The notes: generated by a model not told the origin, from the sequence alone. DNA of 64,000 bases from an uncultured Nonlabens sp. (GCA_947491755.1 CANLKV010000001.1:434001-498000), one strand, 5' to 3'. Shown: positions 33,077 through 43,678, counted from the first letter of the stretch. Program-made: numbers and translations.

Positions 33077-35497
33077 TTATGGAAAAAATCCATTCTCTCT
33101 GGTTTCAATGCGCTTCTCATCATCTGGTGTCGTCACATCGTTATTTTTTAATCGGAAGTTTCCAAATTTATAGACAAAACCTAGTTCTATCGTATTAGTC
33201 TCTGGTGCAGCGAGATACTCATTGTCTTGATTTAAGTAACGCGAGCGTAATGGTTGGTTTTGACTCAGGAAAATATCGTTATAATTTAACGTCAAGATGC
33301 CGCGCCCGTCCCAGATGCTCTTGTAAAACCCGATGCTAGAAGTCAACTGGTTTTTAAATTCATAGGAACCAGATAGAATGTTTGATAAGTAACTACCGCT
33401 TATATCCACACTAAATGTTCTATCAGCCGATAAATTGATACGGCTCATCATTCTAAAGAAAAACCCAGTCACATCATTTTTTTGTAGCACTCCACCTGAT
33501 TGAACGGCTTCAAATTCGTTCTCCATATAAAATAGACTGGTCTGGAACTGCGCAAAAATATCTTCATTGAGATATTGCACCGTAGCAAAGTCCAGGCTGT
33601 ATTGCATCTCATAATTCATGTTGACATTTTGTGCATTGAGCACGTTGGTTTGATTATTTTGAAAGGGCAATACCGCCAGAGCATTGTCAGTTCTGGTATA
33701 GTACAAATCAAAAAAGTACTGGTATTTTAAGTTCCAGTTGAGATTAATTTTGTTAGTAAATGAAGGTTGTAAATTAGGGTTACCAGTGTTTACATTATTA
33801 TCATTAATAAAGTAGGAAAATGGATTTAAACTTTCATATCTAGGTCTATCGATAGATCTATTGTAGCTCAATGTCAAGGAATTGCTCTCGCTGTACTGGT
33901 TTGTAATAGAGATATTAGGGAATAATTCTAGATATTCTTGAGTATTGACCTGGCCTAATACTCTACTGTTACCTGTAACATCTGTTTGCTCTGCCCTAAG
34001 TCCCGCGGCAAGTGCCCACTTGTCCCACTCGCGATCTATTTGCACGTAAGCAGCATAGATCTTTTCATCATAATCAAATCGATCTGAAAGTGTGGGATTA
34101 AATACAGAATTACCAGAGTTGGTTTCAAAAAAATCTAGCGAACTCTGTGAGGAGACGTCAGAGAATTTTCCACCTGCTTTTAATAAGTAACTTCCTATAA
34201 GATTTTCATAATCAGCTTTGGCTACATAAATATCTATATTTTGATCTGCTATAGTAAAAAAGCTATTTGTATTGATTTGATCACCATTTGAATTGAAAAA
34301 TGAACTGAATAAATCTTGCATGCGGTGTCTATCAGTAAAAATGTAATTACCTTCTACATTCAAGCTGCCTTGTCCTTCATTAAAACTATTTGCCCAGCCT
34401 GCATTTACAAAACCGGCTTCTCGATCTACATCAAGTAATGTATTTGTGTCAAATCCATCAAAACTGGTGGCGCCACTGGGTAAAATCAAGGTTTGAACGC
34501 GGGTATCAACTTCCTGATTATTATTGTTATTATAGTTTGCTGATATATTAATCTCGTTTTGAGAGTCAAGGGTAAAGTCGATAGCCGTGTTGATGTTATG
34601 CGCATCACTTTCTGTCACCTTTTCAAAATCAGTAAACCAGCGCGAGCTGCGAGTACCGTCAGGATTGAAAAAACCTATTTGACCCGTATCTAGTTTTAAA
34701 TCTTTACGCGGGTTGTAATTGTAGTTAGCATAGATATTTACCCAGTCATTTTTATAAAACTGAGAAGTTCCTATTTGATATTTAGCAAATTCGTCAATAG
34801 TGTAGGATCCGTTGATTGATCCTTTGTAACCTAGAGAGACTTGTTTGATTGTGTTGATGTTGATTACTGCAACGCCCTCTGCATCATAATTTGCTGATGG
34901 GTTGGTAATAACTTCAATGTTTTTGACATTATCACCACTATAACCTGTGAGCAAAGCATTAAGTTCATCATCAGTTAAGTAAACTCTTTTATCATTAACA
35001 TAAATTACTGCGGGAGCATTTTGGACCATATAACTCCCATTCATTTCAAAAACTCCTGGGGTATTTTTAAGAATATTTGCGGCATTTGTAGTGCTTAACG
35101 CGCTGTTTTCTACAGTAAAAATAAGGCGGTCAGGCCTTTTTTCTATTACAGGCTTTCTTGCTGTGATGGTAATGCCATCTAGGGTTTCTAGTGCTTCAGT
35201 TATTTCAAGATCGATGCTTACAGGAGTGTTGTTGATTGTCAATTTCTGCGTAAGCGGTGTAAAACCTATACTATTTACTGCTAGAGTATACTCTCCTCTT
35301 GCAATGTTTTCAAAATCAAACCGACCATTACTATCAGTAACAGTCCCTTTATAGAAAGTGCTGTCAGGCATTTGAAATAGAAAGACAGTAGCATAAGCAA
35401 CCTCTAGGTTATTAGTGTCTTTAAGGTTTCCTGATAATCTAGTTTGTGCGTTAATAGCCGTACAAAATAGAAGGAGCACTATGGTAAGAAATCTCAT
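33077..35497 (-). CDS. TonB-dependent receptor-like outer-membrane protein
   Basis: The 806-residue protein has a signal peptide (RFLTIVLLLFCTAINAQ), a carboxypeptidase-regulatory-like beta-sandwich (about 20-105), a plug-like domain (about 115-215, with a TITARKPVIEKRPDRLIF segment) and a C-terminal outer-membrane beta-barrel of the OMP_b-brl_3 type. It probably takes up a substrate across the outer membrane. The substrate is unknown and no SusD-like partner is adjacent. It does not show a clear TonB box. Confidence 0.85.
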   Translation of the reverse strand: MRFLTIVLLLFCTAINAQTRLSGNLKDTNNLEVAYATVFLFQMPDSTFYKGTVTDSNGRFDFENIARGEYTLAVNSIGFTPLTQKLTINNTPVSIDLEITEALETLDGITITARKPVIEKRPDRLIFTVENSALSTTNAANILKNTPGVFEMNGSYMVQNAPAVIYVNDKRVYLTDDELNALLTGYSGDNVKNIEVITNPSANYDAEGVAVININTIKQVSLGYKGSINGSYTIDEFAKYQIGTSQFYKNDWVNIYANYNYNPRKDLKLDTGQIGFFNPDGTRSSRWFTDFEKVTESDAHNINTAIDFTLDSQNEINISANYNNNNNQEVDTRVQTLILPSGATSFDGFDTNTLLDVDREAGFVNAGWANSFNEGQGSLNVEGNYIFTDRHRMQDLFSSFFNSNGDQINTNSFFTIADQNIDIYVAKADYENLIGSYLLKAGGKFSDVSSQSSLDFFETNSGNSVFNPTLSDRFDYDEKIYAAYVQIDREWDKWALAAGLRAEQTDVTGNSRVLGQVNTQEYLELFPNISITNQYSESNSLTLSYNRSIDRPRYESLNPFSYFINDNNVNTGNPNLQPSFTNKINLNWNLKYQYFFDLYYTRTDNALAVLPFQNNQTNVLNAQNVNMNYEMQYSLDFATVQYLNEDIFAQFQTSLFYMENEFEAVQSGGVLQKNDVTGFFFRMMSRINLSADRTFSVDISGSYLSNILSGSYEFKNQLTSSIGFYKSIWDGRGILTLNYNDIFLSQNQPLRSRYLNQDNEYLAAPETNTIELGFVYKFGNFRLKNNDVTTPDDEKRIETRENGFFP

Positions 35498-35562
35498 ATG
35501 TTAAAGCTGGAATGGCTAAATTAATGAAACCTATCAACTAAATCGAACACCGCGTTTTAGAT

Positions 35563-35570
35563 TATATTTG
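35563..35570 (+). promoter_or_regulatory. -7 box of lepA
   Basis: TATATTTG is an exact TAnnTTTG match, 17 nt before the lepA ATG at 35588. Confidence 0.5.
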
Positions 35571-35587
35571 TAATCCATAAATTTTAT

Positions 35588-37387
35588 ATGAAAAACATAC
35601 GTAACTTTTGTATTATCGCCCACATAGACCACGGTAAAAGCACCCTGGCAGACCGATTGCTGGATGCTACCCAAACCGTTACCAAACGGGAGTCAAAAGC
35701 GCAGTTGCTCGATAATATGGATCTAGAAAGAGAGCGTGGAATTACCATTAAGTCTCACGCGATTCAAATGGATTATATAGCACCTGATGGGGAAAAATAT
35801 ATATTGAACTTAATCGATACTCCAGGACACGTTGATTTTTCATACGAGGTATCGCGATCCATCGCTGCCTGTGAGGGGGCTTTGTTAATTGTAGATGCTG
35901 CACAAAGTATACAGGCCCAGACCATATCTAATCTTTATCTGGCCCTAGAAAACGACCTGGAAATAATTCCAGTCCTTAATAAAGTCGATTTGCCTAGTGC
36001 AAATATTGAAGAAGTTACTGATGATATAGTAGACCTGCTGGGTTGTGACCCTAGCGATGTCATACCTGCGAGTGCAAAAACAGGACAGGGAATTCAAGAA
36101 ATACTAGATGCTATTATAGAGCGTGTTCCTGCGCCTACAGGAAATGTGGATGAACCACTACAGGCGCTTGTTTTTGACTCACAGTACAATCAGTTCCGTG
36201 GGGTCGAGACGATTTTTAGAGTGATCAATGGATCCATAAAGAAAGGCCAGCACATCAAGTTTGTAGCTACTGGCGAGAGTTATTATGCAGACGAGATAGG
36301 CACACTCAAACTAAACCAGGTGCCTAAACAAGAAATAAAAGCCGGCGATGTGGGCTACTTAATTACCGGTATTAAAGAGGCCAAAGAAGTAAAAGTAGGG
36401 GACACCATTACAGACCACGCCCAGCCTACAAAAAACGCTATATCTGGATTTGAAGATGTCAAGCCTATGGTATTTGCGGGAATTTATCCCGTGGATACGG
36501 AAGATTATGAGGATTTGCGCTCCAGTATGGAAAAATTACAACTCAATGACGCCTCGTTAGTATTTCAAGCAGAGAGTAGTGCAGCCTTAGGTTTTGGTTT
36601 CCGGTGTGGGTTTTTAGGAATGTTACACCTCGAGATCATCCAGGAGCGACTGGAACGCGAGTTTGACATGACCGTTATTACTACGGTGCCTAACGTGTCC
36701 TATTTTGCCTATACAAATAAGGAGCCAGATGTACCTGTGATTGTTAACAACCCGTCAGATCTACCAGAGCCATCTACACTCAACAGGGTAGAAGAGCCTT
36801 ACATCAAGGCAACCATTATTACAAAATCTGATTTTGTAGGTAACGTCATGTCATTGTGTATAGAAAAACGCGGCATTGTAACAAACCAGACTTATCTAAC
36901 TACAGAGCGTGTAGAACTTACATTTGATATGCCGCTTGCAGAAATAGTGTTTGATTTCTACGACCGCCTTAAGACCGTTTCTAAAGGCTATGCCTCCTTT
37001 GACTACATGCCTATAGGGATGAGAGCTTCAAAACTTGTACGTGTCGATATCTTGTTAAATGCACAGACCGTTGATGCGTTAAGCGCCCTTATTCACTTTG
37101 ATAACGCCTATACTATTGGTAAAAAAATGGTAGAAAAGTTGCGCGAGCTTATCCCTAGACAGCAGTTTGACATCCCAGTACAGGCGGCAATAGGTGCAAA
37201 AATTATTGCTCGTGAGACCATTAAAGCACTGCGCAAAGATGTGACGGCAAAGTGTTATGGGGGTGACATTTCGCGTAAGCGTAAACTATTAGAAAAGCAG
37301 AAAAAAGGGAAAAAGCGCATGCGCCAGGTGGGTAATGTAGAGATACCGCAGCAGGCATTTATGGCCGTTTTAAAGCTTAACGATTAA
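35588..37387 (+). CDS. lepA: Elongation factor 4
   Basis: The 599-residue GTPase has the P-loop [16 protein letters not shown], switch [10 protein letters not shown] and the guanine motif NKVDLPSA. The LepA-specific C-terminal domain is complete ([22 protein letters not shown]). It acts on stalled ribosomes and back-translocates tRNAs. The length is normal and the gene is single. Confidence 0.96.
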   Translation: MKNIRNFCIIAHIDHGKSTLADRLLDATQTVTKRESKAQLLDNMDLERERGITIKSHAIQMDYIAPDGEKYILNLIDTPGHVDFSYEVSRSIAACEGALLIVDAAQSIQAQTISNLYLALENDLEIIPVLNKVDLPSANIEEVTDDIVDLLGCDPSDVIPASAKTGQGIQEILDAIIERVPAPTGNVDEPLQALVFDSQYNQFRGVETIFRVINGSIKKGQHIKFVATGESYYADEIGTLKLNQVPKQEIKAGDVGYLITGIKEAKEVKVGDTITDHAQPTKNAISGFEDVKPMVFAGIYPVDTEDYEDLRSSMEKLQLNDASLVFQAESSAALGFGFRCGFLGMLHLEIIQERLEREFDMTVITTVPNVSYFAYTNKEPDVPVIVNNPSDLPEPSTLNRVEEPYIKATIITKSDFVGNVMSLCIEKRGIVTNQTYLTTERVELTFDMPLAEIVFDFYDRLKTVSKGYASFDYMPIGMRASKLVRVDILLNAQTVDALSALIHFDNAYTIGKKMVEKLRELIPRQQFDIPVQAAIGAKIIARETIKALRKDVTAKCYGGDISRKRKLLEKQKKGKKRMRQVGNVEIPQQAFMAVLKLND

Positions 37388-37412
37388 TCATTTTCAATCA
37401 AATTTTTAGGAT

Positions 37413-37503
37413 GGCGTTACCCTTAAGGGTCAGGCTATCGCGACAATCTTTACTACAACGCTTCTAGCGTTGTAGTAAAGGATTTTTGCTCTATCCTTAA
37501 CGC
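37413..37503. repeat. Intergenic repeat copy C (conserved ends, variable hairpin)
   Basis: The copy starts GGCGTTACCCTTAAGGG and ends ATCCTTAACGC. The central stem is a perfect 15-bp inverted repeat (37448-37462 and 37466-37480) unrelated in sequence to the stems of copies A and B. It lies 26 nt after the lepA stop. The rest of the gap, to about 37790, holds no recognisable gene. Confidence 0.75.
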
Positions 37504-37791
37504 TTTTACCATTTAATCTACTGTGATTACATCCACAAATAACATAAAGTGGGTATAATCTACTAGTACCTTTTAAACCATCGATACAGACAAACATCAC
37601 TTATTAAAAGTTAGTGGTCTGCATTTTGATAAGTTCCTGTTGTATGCTTTCATTTCAATCAATACAGCACGTGATCAACCATAGCAGGGCGATAGAGATA
37701 TCAATCGACCAACAGAATCTTGCTTTTTATAGATGTCCATAATGGTGATTACCACACTAGGAAAATCAGGAAACTTAATGTGTTGAAAATG

Positions 37792-37831
37792 AAAAACCCG
37801 TTATGGATTAATGATCACTGAAGGGGTTTTT
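37792..37831 (-). terminator. Terminator of the antiporter gene
   Basis: An 8-bp stem (AAAAACCC/GGGTTTTT) with a 24-nt loop lies just after the antiporter stop. T residues follow on the minus strand. Confidence 0.5.
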
Positions 37832-37832
37832 A

Positions 37833-39695
37833 TCACTCGCTAGCGCTTTCCATAGTAATCTCGCCACTAGCTTTCTCAATTATTTGTTTACCCATGTAGA
37901 CTAGCATACTGCCTGGATTGATCTCGATCTCTAAAGAATTAGAAGGGATCAAATCAATTTTTTTATCGTGACGTATAAATAAGGGGACAATATCTGTGTC
38001 AGTTTTGGTAATTTCAATAAGCCCGTGAAAGTGATCTTTTGACTGCAGCTCTATCTCATGTATTTCTCCATGATGTCTGGCAACTTCCATAAGATTGACA
38101 TAATCATCAGTAGCTGAAAATAATCCGGCGTTAGGATTTTCATTAGGATTGCTTATTTCTGATGAGTGTACGATTCTAAAAGCACCGTTCTCGCCATAAA
38201 GCTCACCAAAACGTTCAATAGCAAAATCATTAATCTGAGAATTGCCAGTAAGCGCCAGCAGGTAGCCTATATTATTAAATTCAATATCATCTGTAAGCGC
38301 ATCGCTGTATACATCAGCTACTTTGGCATCCAGGCCTTTGTCTCGAGCTGCCTTAACATTGCTTTTATTGGTATCAATTAATACAACACTGCGACCGTTT
38401 TCCTTAAGGTATTGTGCAATCAAACGAGAGAATAGAGAGGCGCCTACAATCATGATGCCCTCAGAGCGTTTTAAGAACACGCCCACCATTTTAGCAAAAA
38501 GTCTAGCGGTAGTAGCATTGAGCAGCACAGTTCCCAGTACAATCATAAAGACCAGCGGTGTGATATATTCTGCACCTGGAACACCTTGATAAACCAGTTT
38601 TGACCCAAAAAGCGAGGCAATACCAGCAGCCACAATACCACGCGGTCCTACCCAGGATATGAATAACTTTTCTGGAATAGTAAGACCGCTGTTTATACTA
38701 CTGGCAAAAACACCTAGCGGACGTATAACTAACACTACGATACCGAATAACAAGGCGGTTTCCCAATTGTACAACAATTCAAGACTTTCAATATCAATAT
38801 TTGCAGCGAGCAAAATAAATAAGATGGAAATTAAAAGCACACTCAATGACTCCTTAAAGTATAGCAGTTCTTTAATATTAGGCAAGTTGATATTACCTAG
38901 CACCATACCCATAACTACAACCGCCAGCAGTCCAGATTCATGAGCAAATGCATCACTCAATACAAAGACGCCTAGCACCGTTGCCAGGGTAAAAACGTTT
39001 AACAAATAATGAGGTACTTGTTTCGCTTTTATAATAAACGCCAGTCCGTGCGCAAAAGAGAATCCAAAAGAAAACCCGAACAACACAATTTTACCAAATT
39101 CTTGCAAGGCTACCACGGTAAACTCGCCGCCAGCATTAGCACTTATAAATTCAAAAACTAAAACCGCAAAAAGAGCACCTATAGGATCAATAAGAATTCC
39201 TTCCCATTTTAAAATAGAGCTAACGTCCTTTTTAAGCGGTATGTTGCGCAGTATGGGAGTAATCACTGTAGGTCCAGTAACGATAATCAACGCACTGAAA
39301 AGCATAGAAATTTCCCATGATAGGCCGAATATGAAATGAGTTGCCAGTCCAGCACCTACAAAGGTGATAATCACAGCAACTGATATTAATTTACCGATGA
39401 CAGGGCCAGTATTGAGTATCTCAGCACGTTTGAGAGTCAATCCACCCTCAAATAAAATAATACTTATCGCTAGCGATACAAAATAATAGAGGCTTTCCCC
39501 AGGAAAGAGACCCAACTGTGAGTCATTATCAAAAATAGGCTGTATTAACTTAGTCTGGTCAGCAGTAAATAATGTGGCGATGGGACCCACCAGTAGTCCT
39601 ATAATAATAAGCGGGAGAATCGCAGGAATTTTGAAACGCCAGGCGGTCCACTGCGCCAGTATTCCTAATATGATGATTCCAGATAATTCTAGCAT
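37833..39695 (-). CDS. Cation/proton antiporter with TrkA-N domain
   Basis: The 620-residue protein has a twelve-helix CPA-type antiporter part (residues 1-400, for example IPAILPLIIIGLLVGP and SWVGPRGIVAAGIASLFGSKLV) fused to a cytosolic Rossmann TrkA-N domain (about 410-530, GIMIVGASLFSRLIAQYL, VVLIDTN) and a C-terminal TrkA-C-like part. It should exchange Na+ or K+ for protons with nucleotide control. The ATG at 39695 begins the first helix; the frame upstream is unlikely to be coding. Confidence 0.88.
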   Translation of the reverse strand: MLELSGIIILGILAQWTAWRFKIPAILPLIIIGLLVGPIATLFTADQTKLIQPIFDNDSQLGLFPGESLYYFVSLAISIILFEGGLTLKRAEILNTGPVIGKLISVAVIITFVGAGLATHFIFGLSWEISMLFSALIIVTGPTVITPILRNIPLKKDVSSILKWEGILIDPIGALFAVLVFEFISANAGGEFTVVALQEFGKIVLFGFSFGFSFAHGLAFIIKAKQVPHYLLNVFTLATVLGVFVLSDAFAHESGLLAVVVMGMVLGNINLPNIKELLYFKESLSVLLISILFILLAANIDIESLELLYNWETALLFGIVVLVIRPLGVFASSINSGLTIPEKLFISWVGPRGIVAAGIASLFGSKLVYQGVPGAEYITPLVFMIVLGTVLLNATTARLFAKMVGVFLKRSEGIMIVGASLFSRLIAQYLKENGRSVVLIDTNKSNVKAARDKGLDAKVADVYSDALTDDIEFNNIGYLLALTGNSQINDFAIERFGELYGENGAFRIVHSSEISNPNENPNAGLFSATDDYVNLMEVARHHGEIHEIELQSKDHFHGLIEITKTDTDIVPLFIRHDKKIDLIPSNSLEIEINPGSMLVYMGKQIIEKASGEITMESASE

Positions 39696-40078
39696 TAATG
39701 TCTTTCTTAAAAATGAATTTACAACCTTTTTCTTACAGCTGGTAAATAAGCACGCCGTTGCAAGGGCGCAATAAACATACAATAAACCATATAAACAGTC
39801 CTTTTACAAATAATTTAAAAGTTCATTTGTATCGCCTGTCTATTATGAAGAATGGTTTTCTAGAGCTCTTTTACTCAAGCGAGTGACTAGGTGCACTGCA
39901 CCATAAACATAGAGGCTCAGTTTCCTTTGTGATCTATTGATTTTTAACGATCAACAGCTGGTGGATGATATTAACAAGAATATAGAGTGCTATAAGTACC
40001 TCTGCTTCGATTATTAAACAAGTCTTAATATAGCCGTTAGCATTATTCACAGTCCTTGAGATATTGTATTTTGCATGT

Positions 40079-40939
40079 ATGAAAATACACCCAGTAGAAG
40101 CAGGAAACTTCAAATTAGATGGCGGTGCAATGTTTGGCGTGGTGCCTAAATCTTTATGGTCCCGTACCAATCCAGCAGATGCAAACAACATGATCGATAT
40201 GGCAGCTCGCTGTCTATTGATTGAGAATGGCGACCGGCTTACTCTCATAGATACTGGAATGGGGAGCAAGCAGTCAGAAAAGTTTTTCGGCTACTATTAT
40301 ATGGATCATAAATTTAATCTGGACTCCTCGCTCGACCAGTTAGGATTCTCTCGAGATGATATTACAGATGTTTTCTTGACCCATTTGCATTTTGATCATT
40401 GTGGTGGCGTCATACAACAAAGTAAACAGGGGGATTATTATGAGCCCGCTTTCGCGAAAGCGAAATTCTACACAAACTCTAACCACTGGAAATGGGCCAC
40501 ACAACCTAATGCCCGAGAAAAAGCAAGTTTTCTAACGGAGAATATTATCCCCATTGAGCAAAGTGGACAACTGCAGTTCATACATCAATCGCAGTCTTTT
40601 CACAAAGCAAACGAGATGGATTTTGATATATTATTTGTAGACGGTCATACAGAAAAGATGATGATCCCGCATTTAAATATAGATGGGAAAACCTTTGTTT
40701 ATATGGCAGATTTACTGCCTACTGCTGGACATATCCCATTACCATATGTCATGGGTTATGACACAAGACCCTTGCTTACACTGGATGAAAAACAAAAATT
40801 TCTAGAACGGGCTGCTACGCAGGGCTATTATTTAATTTTAGAACACGATCCTTACCACGAGATCATCACGGTAAAAAATACGGACAAAGGAGTCCGTCTG
40901 GATCAGACTTATACCTTTAAACAACTTTTTGACAATTAA
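40079..40939 (+). CDS. MBL-fold metallo-hydrolase
   Basis: The 286-residue protein has the metallo-beta-lactamase-fold zinc motif LTHLHFDHCGG, a strand with GHTEKMMIPH and a late LEHDPYH that complete the binuclear site. It is similar in layout to quorum-quenching-type or glyoxalase-like hydrolases, but the substrate is unknown. There is no signal peptide. A perfect palindrome copy at 40447-40462 encodes P-A-F-A-K-A. The 280-bp gap upstream holds nothing recognised. Confidence 0.88.
   Translation: MKIHPVEAGNFKLDGGAMFGVVPKSLWSRTNPADANNMIDMAARCLLIENGDRLTLIDTGMGSKQSEKFFGYYYMDHKFNLDSSLDQLGFSRDDITDVFLTHLHFDHCGGVIQQSKQGDYYEPAFAKAKFYTNSNHWKWATQPNAREKASFLTENIIPIEQSGQLQFIHQSQSFHKANEMDFDILFVDGHTEKMMIPHLNIDGKTFVYMADLLPTAGHIPLPYVMGYDTRPLLTLDEKQKFLERAATQGYYLILEHDPYHEIITVKNTDKGVRLDQTYTFKQLFDN
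40447..40462. repeat. 16-bp palindrome, perfect copy, inside the MBL-fold gene
   Basis: CGCTTTCGCGAAAGCG is read in frame as P-A-F-A-K-A-K. Confidence 0.9.
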
Positions 40940-40951
40940 TATATACAATCT

Positions 40952-42604
40952 ATGAATACACCTATTTTAAAAAATGCATTTATTGCAGCTATAGCCGCTG
41001 GGTTTCTGGTAGGCTGTGGTGGGAGTGATTTAAAAATAGTCTCTCCACCTATTGAAGATATCGATCAACAATCGCTTAAAGTTGCAGCACTAACAGATGT
41101 CCAACAAAAAAACTGGAAGGACCTTGACCTGTTAAGAGATACGGTACCAGGAATGTCCATCGATCGCGCGTATGACGAGTTGCTTACGACTACAGTTAAT
41201 GGAGTAGAGGTAGTCCGCAAGGGCGAACCAGTAATTGTTGCCATCATTGACTCTGGGGTAGATATAGATCATGAAGATCTAGACGACGTTTTATGGACAA
41301 ATGAAGATGAAATCCCAGATAATGGTATTGATGACGATAATAACGGATACATTGACGACATTCATGGCTGGAATTTCCTGGGCGATATTGTGGATGAAAA
41401 TCTAGAGTACGAGCGTATTGTTAGAGATAAAGATCGATTACCTGCAGACCTAGTAGCCAAAGCACAAAAAGAATATGATGAAAAGGTTGCCGAAGCACAA
41501 CAAACTAAAACAGTGTATGAACGTATCCTACAACAGATCAATCAGGCAGACGCTGCTCTGGTTGAATATATAGGTAAAAAGGACTACACACAAGAAGAGG
41601 TAGAAGAAGCAACAAAAGCAGAGAGCGAGCAAGTACAACAAGCAGCCGCCACTATGAAAGCTTATATGGCACAGGGCCTAGAATCTGCAGACCAGGCAAG
41701 AGAGCAACTGGGATCTTTGATTAATGATGCGGTAGCTCTGTTAAATGGAGAGAAGTTAAAAACAAACTACCGTGCAGATCTATTAGGAGACGACCCGTAT
41801 AAGTGGGATACGGGAGTTTATGGTAACAATGAATATACAGGACCAGATCCTAAAAAAGCAGACTCTTTCCACGGGACGCACGTGGCAGGAATTGTCGCAG
41901 CAGAGCGCAATAATGGTCTGGGCGTCAATGGTGTTGCAAATAATGCACAAATCATGGTGTTGAGAGCCGTTTCACAAGCAGATGAGTATGATAAAGATGT
42001 GGCCAAAGCCATACGATATGCGGCAGACAATGGCGCAAAGATTATCAACACCAGCTTTGGTAAATACCATTCCCCTAATCCAGAATGGGTGTGGGATGCC
42101 ATTAAATATGCAGCTAGCAAGGATGTGTTGATTGTAAATGCAGCAGGTAATGAGGGGTTAGATACCGACTATACACAAGTATATCCACAGGATCAAGTAG
42201 GGACCGAAGCAGATATAAGCGATAACTTTTTAAATGTAGGGGCACTGGCACCTACATACGGTCCTAAAATGGTAGCCAACTTTTCTAACTACGGAAAGGT
42301 TACAGTAGATGTGTTTGCTCCTGGGGTGGCTATTTATTCTACAGCACCACTCAATCAGTACAGAAATGCTGGAGGTACAAGTATGGCCTCACCTGCTACT
42401 GCGGGAGTTGCTGCAGTTTTGAGATCTCAGTTTCCTGATCTTACTGCTGCACAAACCAAACAAATAATTATGGACAGCGGTTTAACCACACCTATAGATG
42501 TAGTGCTAGGAGATGATACAACAAAACCATTTGGGGAAATAACCACTTCTGGTAGAATGGTTAATCTTTATAATGCTCTTATACTTGCATCAAAAATGCA
42601 GTAG
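40952..42604 (+). CDS. Subtilisin-like (S8) lipoprotein with a long helical insert
   Basis: The 550-residue protein has a lipoprotein signal (AGFLVGCGGSD, Cys22) and the S8 triad: Asp100 (AIIDSGVDIDH), His307 (FHGTHVAG) and Ser478 (GGTSMASP). Between Asp and His lies an insert of about 140 residues that is charged and predicted coiled-coil (about 150-290). It is probably anchored in the envelope and cleaves external or periplasmic proteins. It starts 12 nt after the MBL-fold gene and shares its direction, so the two may be co-transcribed. Confidence 0.9.
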   Translation: MNTPILKNAFIAAIAAGFLVGCGGSDLKIVSPPIEDIDQQSLKVAALTDVQQKNWKDLDLLRDTVPGMSIDRAYDELLTTTVNGVEVVRKGEPVIVAIIDSGVDIDHEDLDDVLWTNEDEIPDNGIDDDNNGYIDDIHGWNFLGDIVDENLEYERIVRDKDRLPADLVAKAQKEYDEKVAEAQQTKTVYERILQQINQADAALVEYIGKKDYTQEEVEEATKAESEQVQQAAATMKAYMAQGLESADQAREQLGSLINDAVALLNGEKLKTNYRADLLGDDPYKWDTGVYGNNEYTGPDPKKADSFHGTHVAGIVAAERNNGLGVNGVANNAQIMVLRAVSQADEYDKDVAKAIRYAADNGAKIINTSFGKYHSPNPEWVWDAIKYAASKDVLIVNAAGNEGLDTDYTQVYPQDQVGTEADISDNFLNVGALAPTYGPKMVANFSNYGKVTVDVFAPGVAIYSTAPLNQYRNAGGTSMASPATAGVAAVLRSQFPDLTAAQTKQIIMDSGLTTPIDVVLGDDTTKPFGEITTSGRMVNLYNALILASKMQ

Positions 42605-42626
42605 GAATCTATTCTCACTTTTTTTC

Positions 42627-42660
42627 AAACCCTGAGATATTAATCTCAGGGTTTTTTACT
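42627..42660 (+). terminator. Terminator of the S8 peptidase gene
   Basis: A perfect 12-bp stem (AAACCCTGAGAT/ATCTCAGGGTTT) with a 4-nt loop ends in a T run, 22 nt after the stop. Confidence 0.88.
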
Positions 42661-42821
42661 TTTGCAAATTGAACAAGTCACCTTGTATAGTTCAAAATGT
42701 TCATGTTATGTTAATAACAAAAGTTAACTTTTACGATGTATGACATTTATAATTCGATAATATGGCAAAAAAATAGCGTTTTTTAGATTAACGGCAAGGA
42801 ATGTGTATTTTAGCCGAAGTA

Positions 42822-43038
42822 TTGAAGAAAAATAATCCAAACTATTTTTATCATTCTATCTAACTTAATTATTCAGGGGTCTTCGGGAGGACCGCCGCCG
42901 CCAAAATCAGGACCAGCACCTCCAGTAGGTGACCCAGTACCTATAGACGATAGTCTATGGATATTGGCATTAGTTGCGGTGTTTATTATTTGTTATAAAT
43001 GGTATATTACCCACAAAAAGTCAACATCAGTTGATTAA
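42822..43038 (+). pseudogene. PID-CTERM-like small protein, start lost by a one-base shift
   Basis: From 42826 an open frame encodes a hydrophobic signal-like stretch (IIQTIFIILSNLIIQG), a Pro/Gly-rich linker (GGPPPPKSGPAPPVGDP), PIDDSLWILALVAVF, and a basic tail. This is the architecture of the short PID-CTERM sorting-signal proteins of Flavobacteriia. The frame has no ATG, GTG or TTG start; a TGA precedes it. A TTG-AAG-AAA start lies in the other frame and would join it if one A of the AAAAA run (42828-42832) were removed. It may be a real frameshift, a phase-variable run or a sequence error. Confidence 0.5.
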
Positions 43039-43619
43039 AGCGACATAAGTCGCTTTACATATTTTCCGATCACATCAAATTCCAGATTGACGCGATCTCC
43101 GTTATTCAAATTTTTAAACCCAGTGTGGTGGTAAGTATAAGGAATGATGGCTACAGAAAATGATGAAGATCTGGAGTCTACTACGGTTAGGCTAACGCCG
43201 TTTACACAAATACTACCTTTTTCTATGGTTACATTATTCATAGAGGGGTCGTATTGGAAAGTAAATTTCCAGGAGCCGTCTTCTTCTATAATCTGGGTAC
43301 AAGTAGCAACTTGATCCACATGACCTTGAACTATATGACCATCCAGTCGTGTGTTTAAAATCATGGCACGCTCAATATTAACTATATGCCCTACCGACCA
43401 GTCGCTTAAGTTTGTCTTATCTAGCGTTTCTTGAATAGCCGTTACTGTATAGGTGTCGTCTTTAATAGCCACCACTGTGAGGCACACTCCATTGTGGCTC
43501 ACACTTTGATCAATTTTAAATCCTGCGGCTAGTGAGCTTTGCAGTGTTATGTGTAGATTAGACTGCTCTTTTTCTAGATTTACAATTTTTGCGGTAGACT
43601 CTATTATTCCTGTGAACAT
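43035..43619 (-). CDS. ribE: Riboflavin synthase
   Basis: The 194-residue protein has the two tandem lumazine-binding repeats of the riboflavin synthase alpha chain, each with a G-V/S-LTV motif (HNGVCLTVVAI and VNGVSLTVVDS). It starts MFTGIIESTAKI, as usual in the family. It dismutates 6,7-dimethyl-8-ribityllumazine to riboflavin. Its stop overlaps the end of the PID-CTERM-like frame tail to tail. Confidence 0.94.
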   Translation of the reverse strand: MFTGIIESTAKIVNLEKEQSNLHITLQSSLAAGFKIDQSVSHNGVCLTVVAIKDDTYTVTAIQETLDKTNLSDWSVGHIVNIERAMILNTRLDGHIVQGHVDQVATCTQIIEEDGSWKFTFQYDPSMNNVTIEKGSICVNGVSLTVVDSRSSSFSVAIIPYTYHHTGFKNLNNGDRVNLEFDVIGKYVKRLMSL

Positions 43620-43678
43620 AAGTAGTATAAAACTGTTATTTTTATGCTTTCAAAAATACAGCGAAAACCGCTCACTTC

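Noticed and set aside
37504..37790. A decayed gene between lepA and the antiporter
   Set aside because: Short protein-like stretches appear on the minus strand but stops interrupt them and no family is recognisable.
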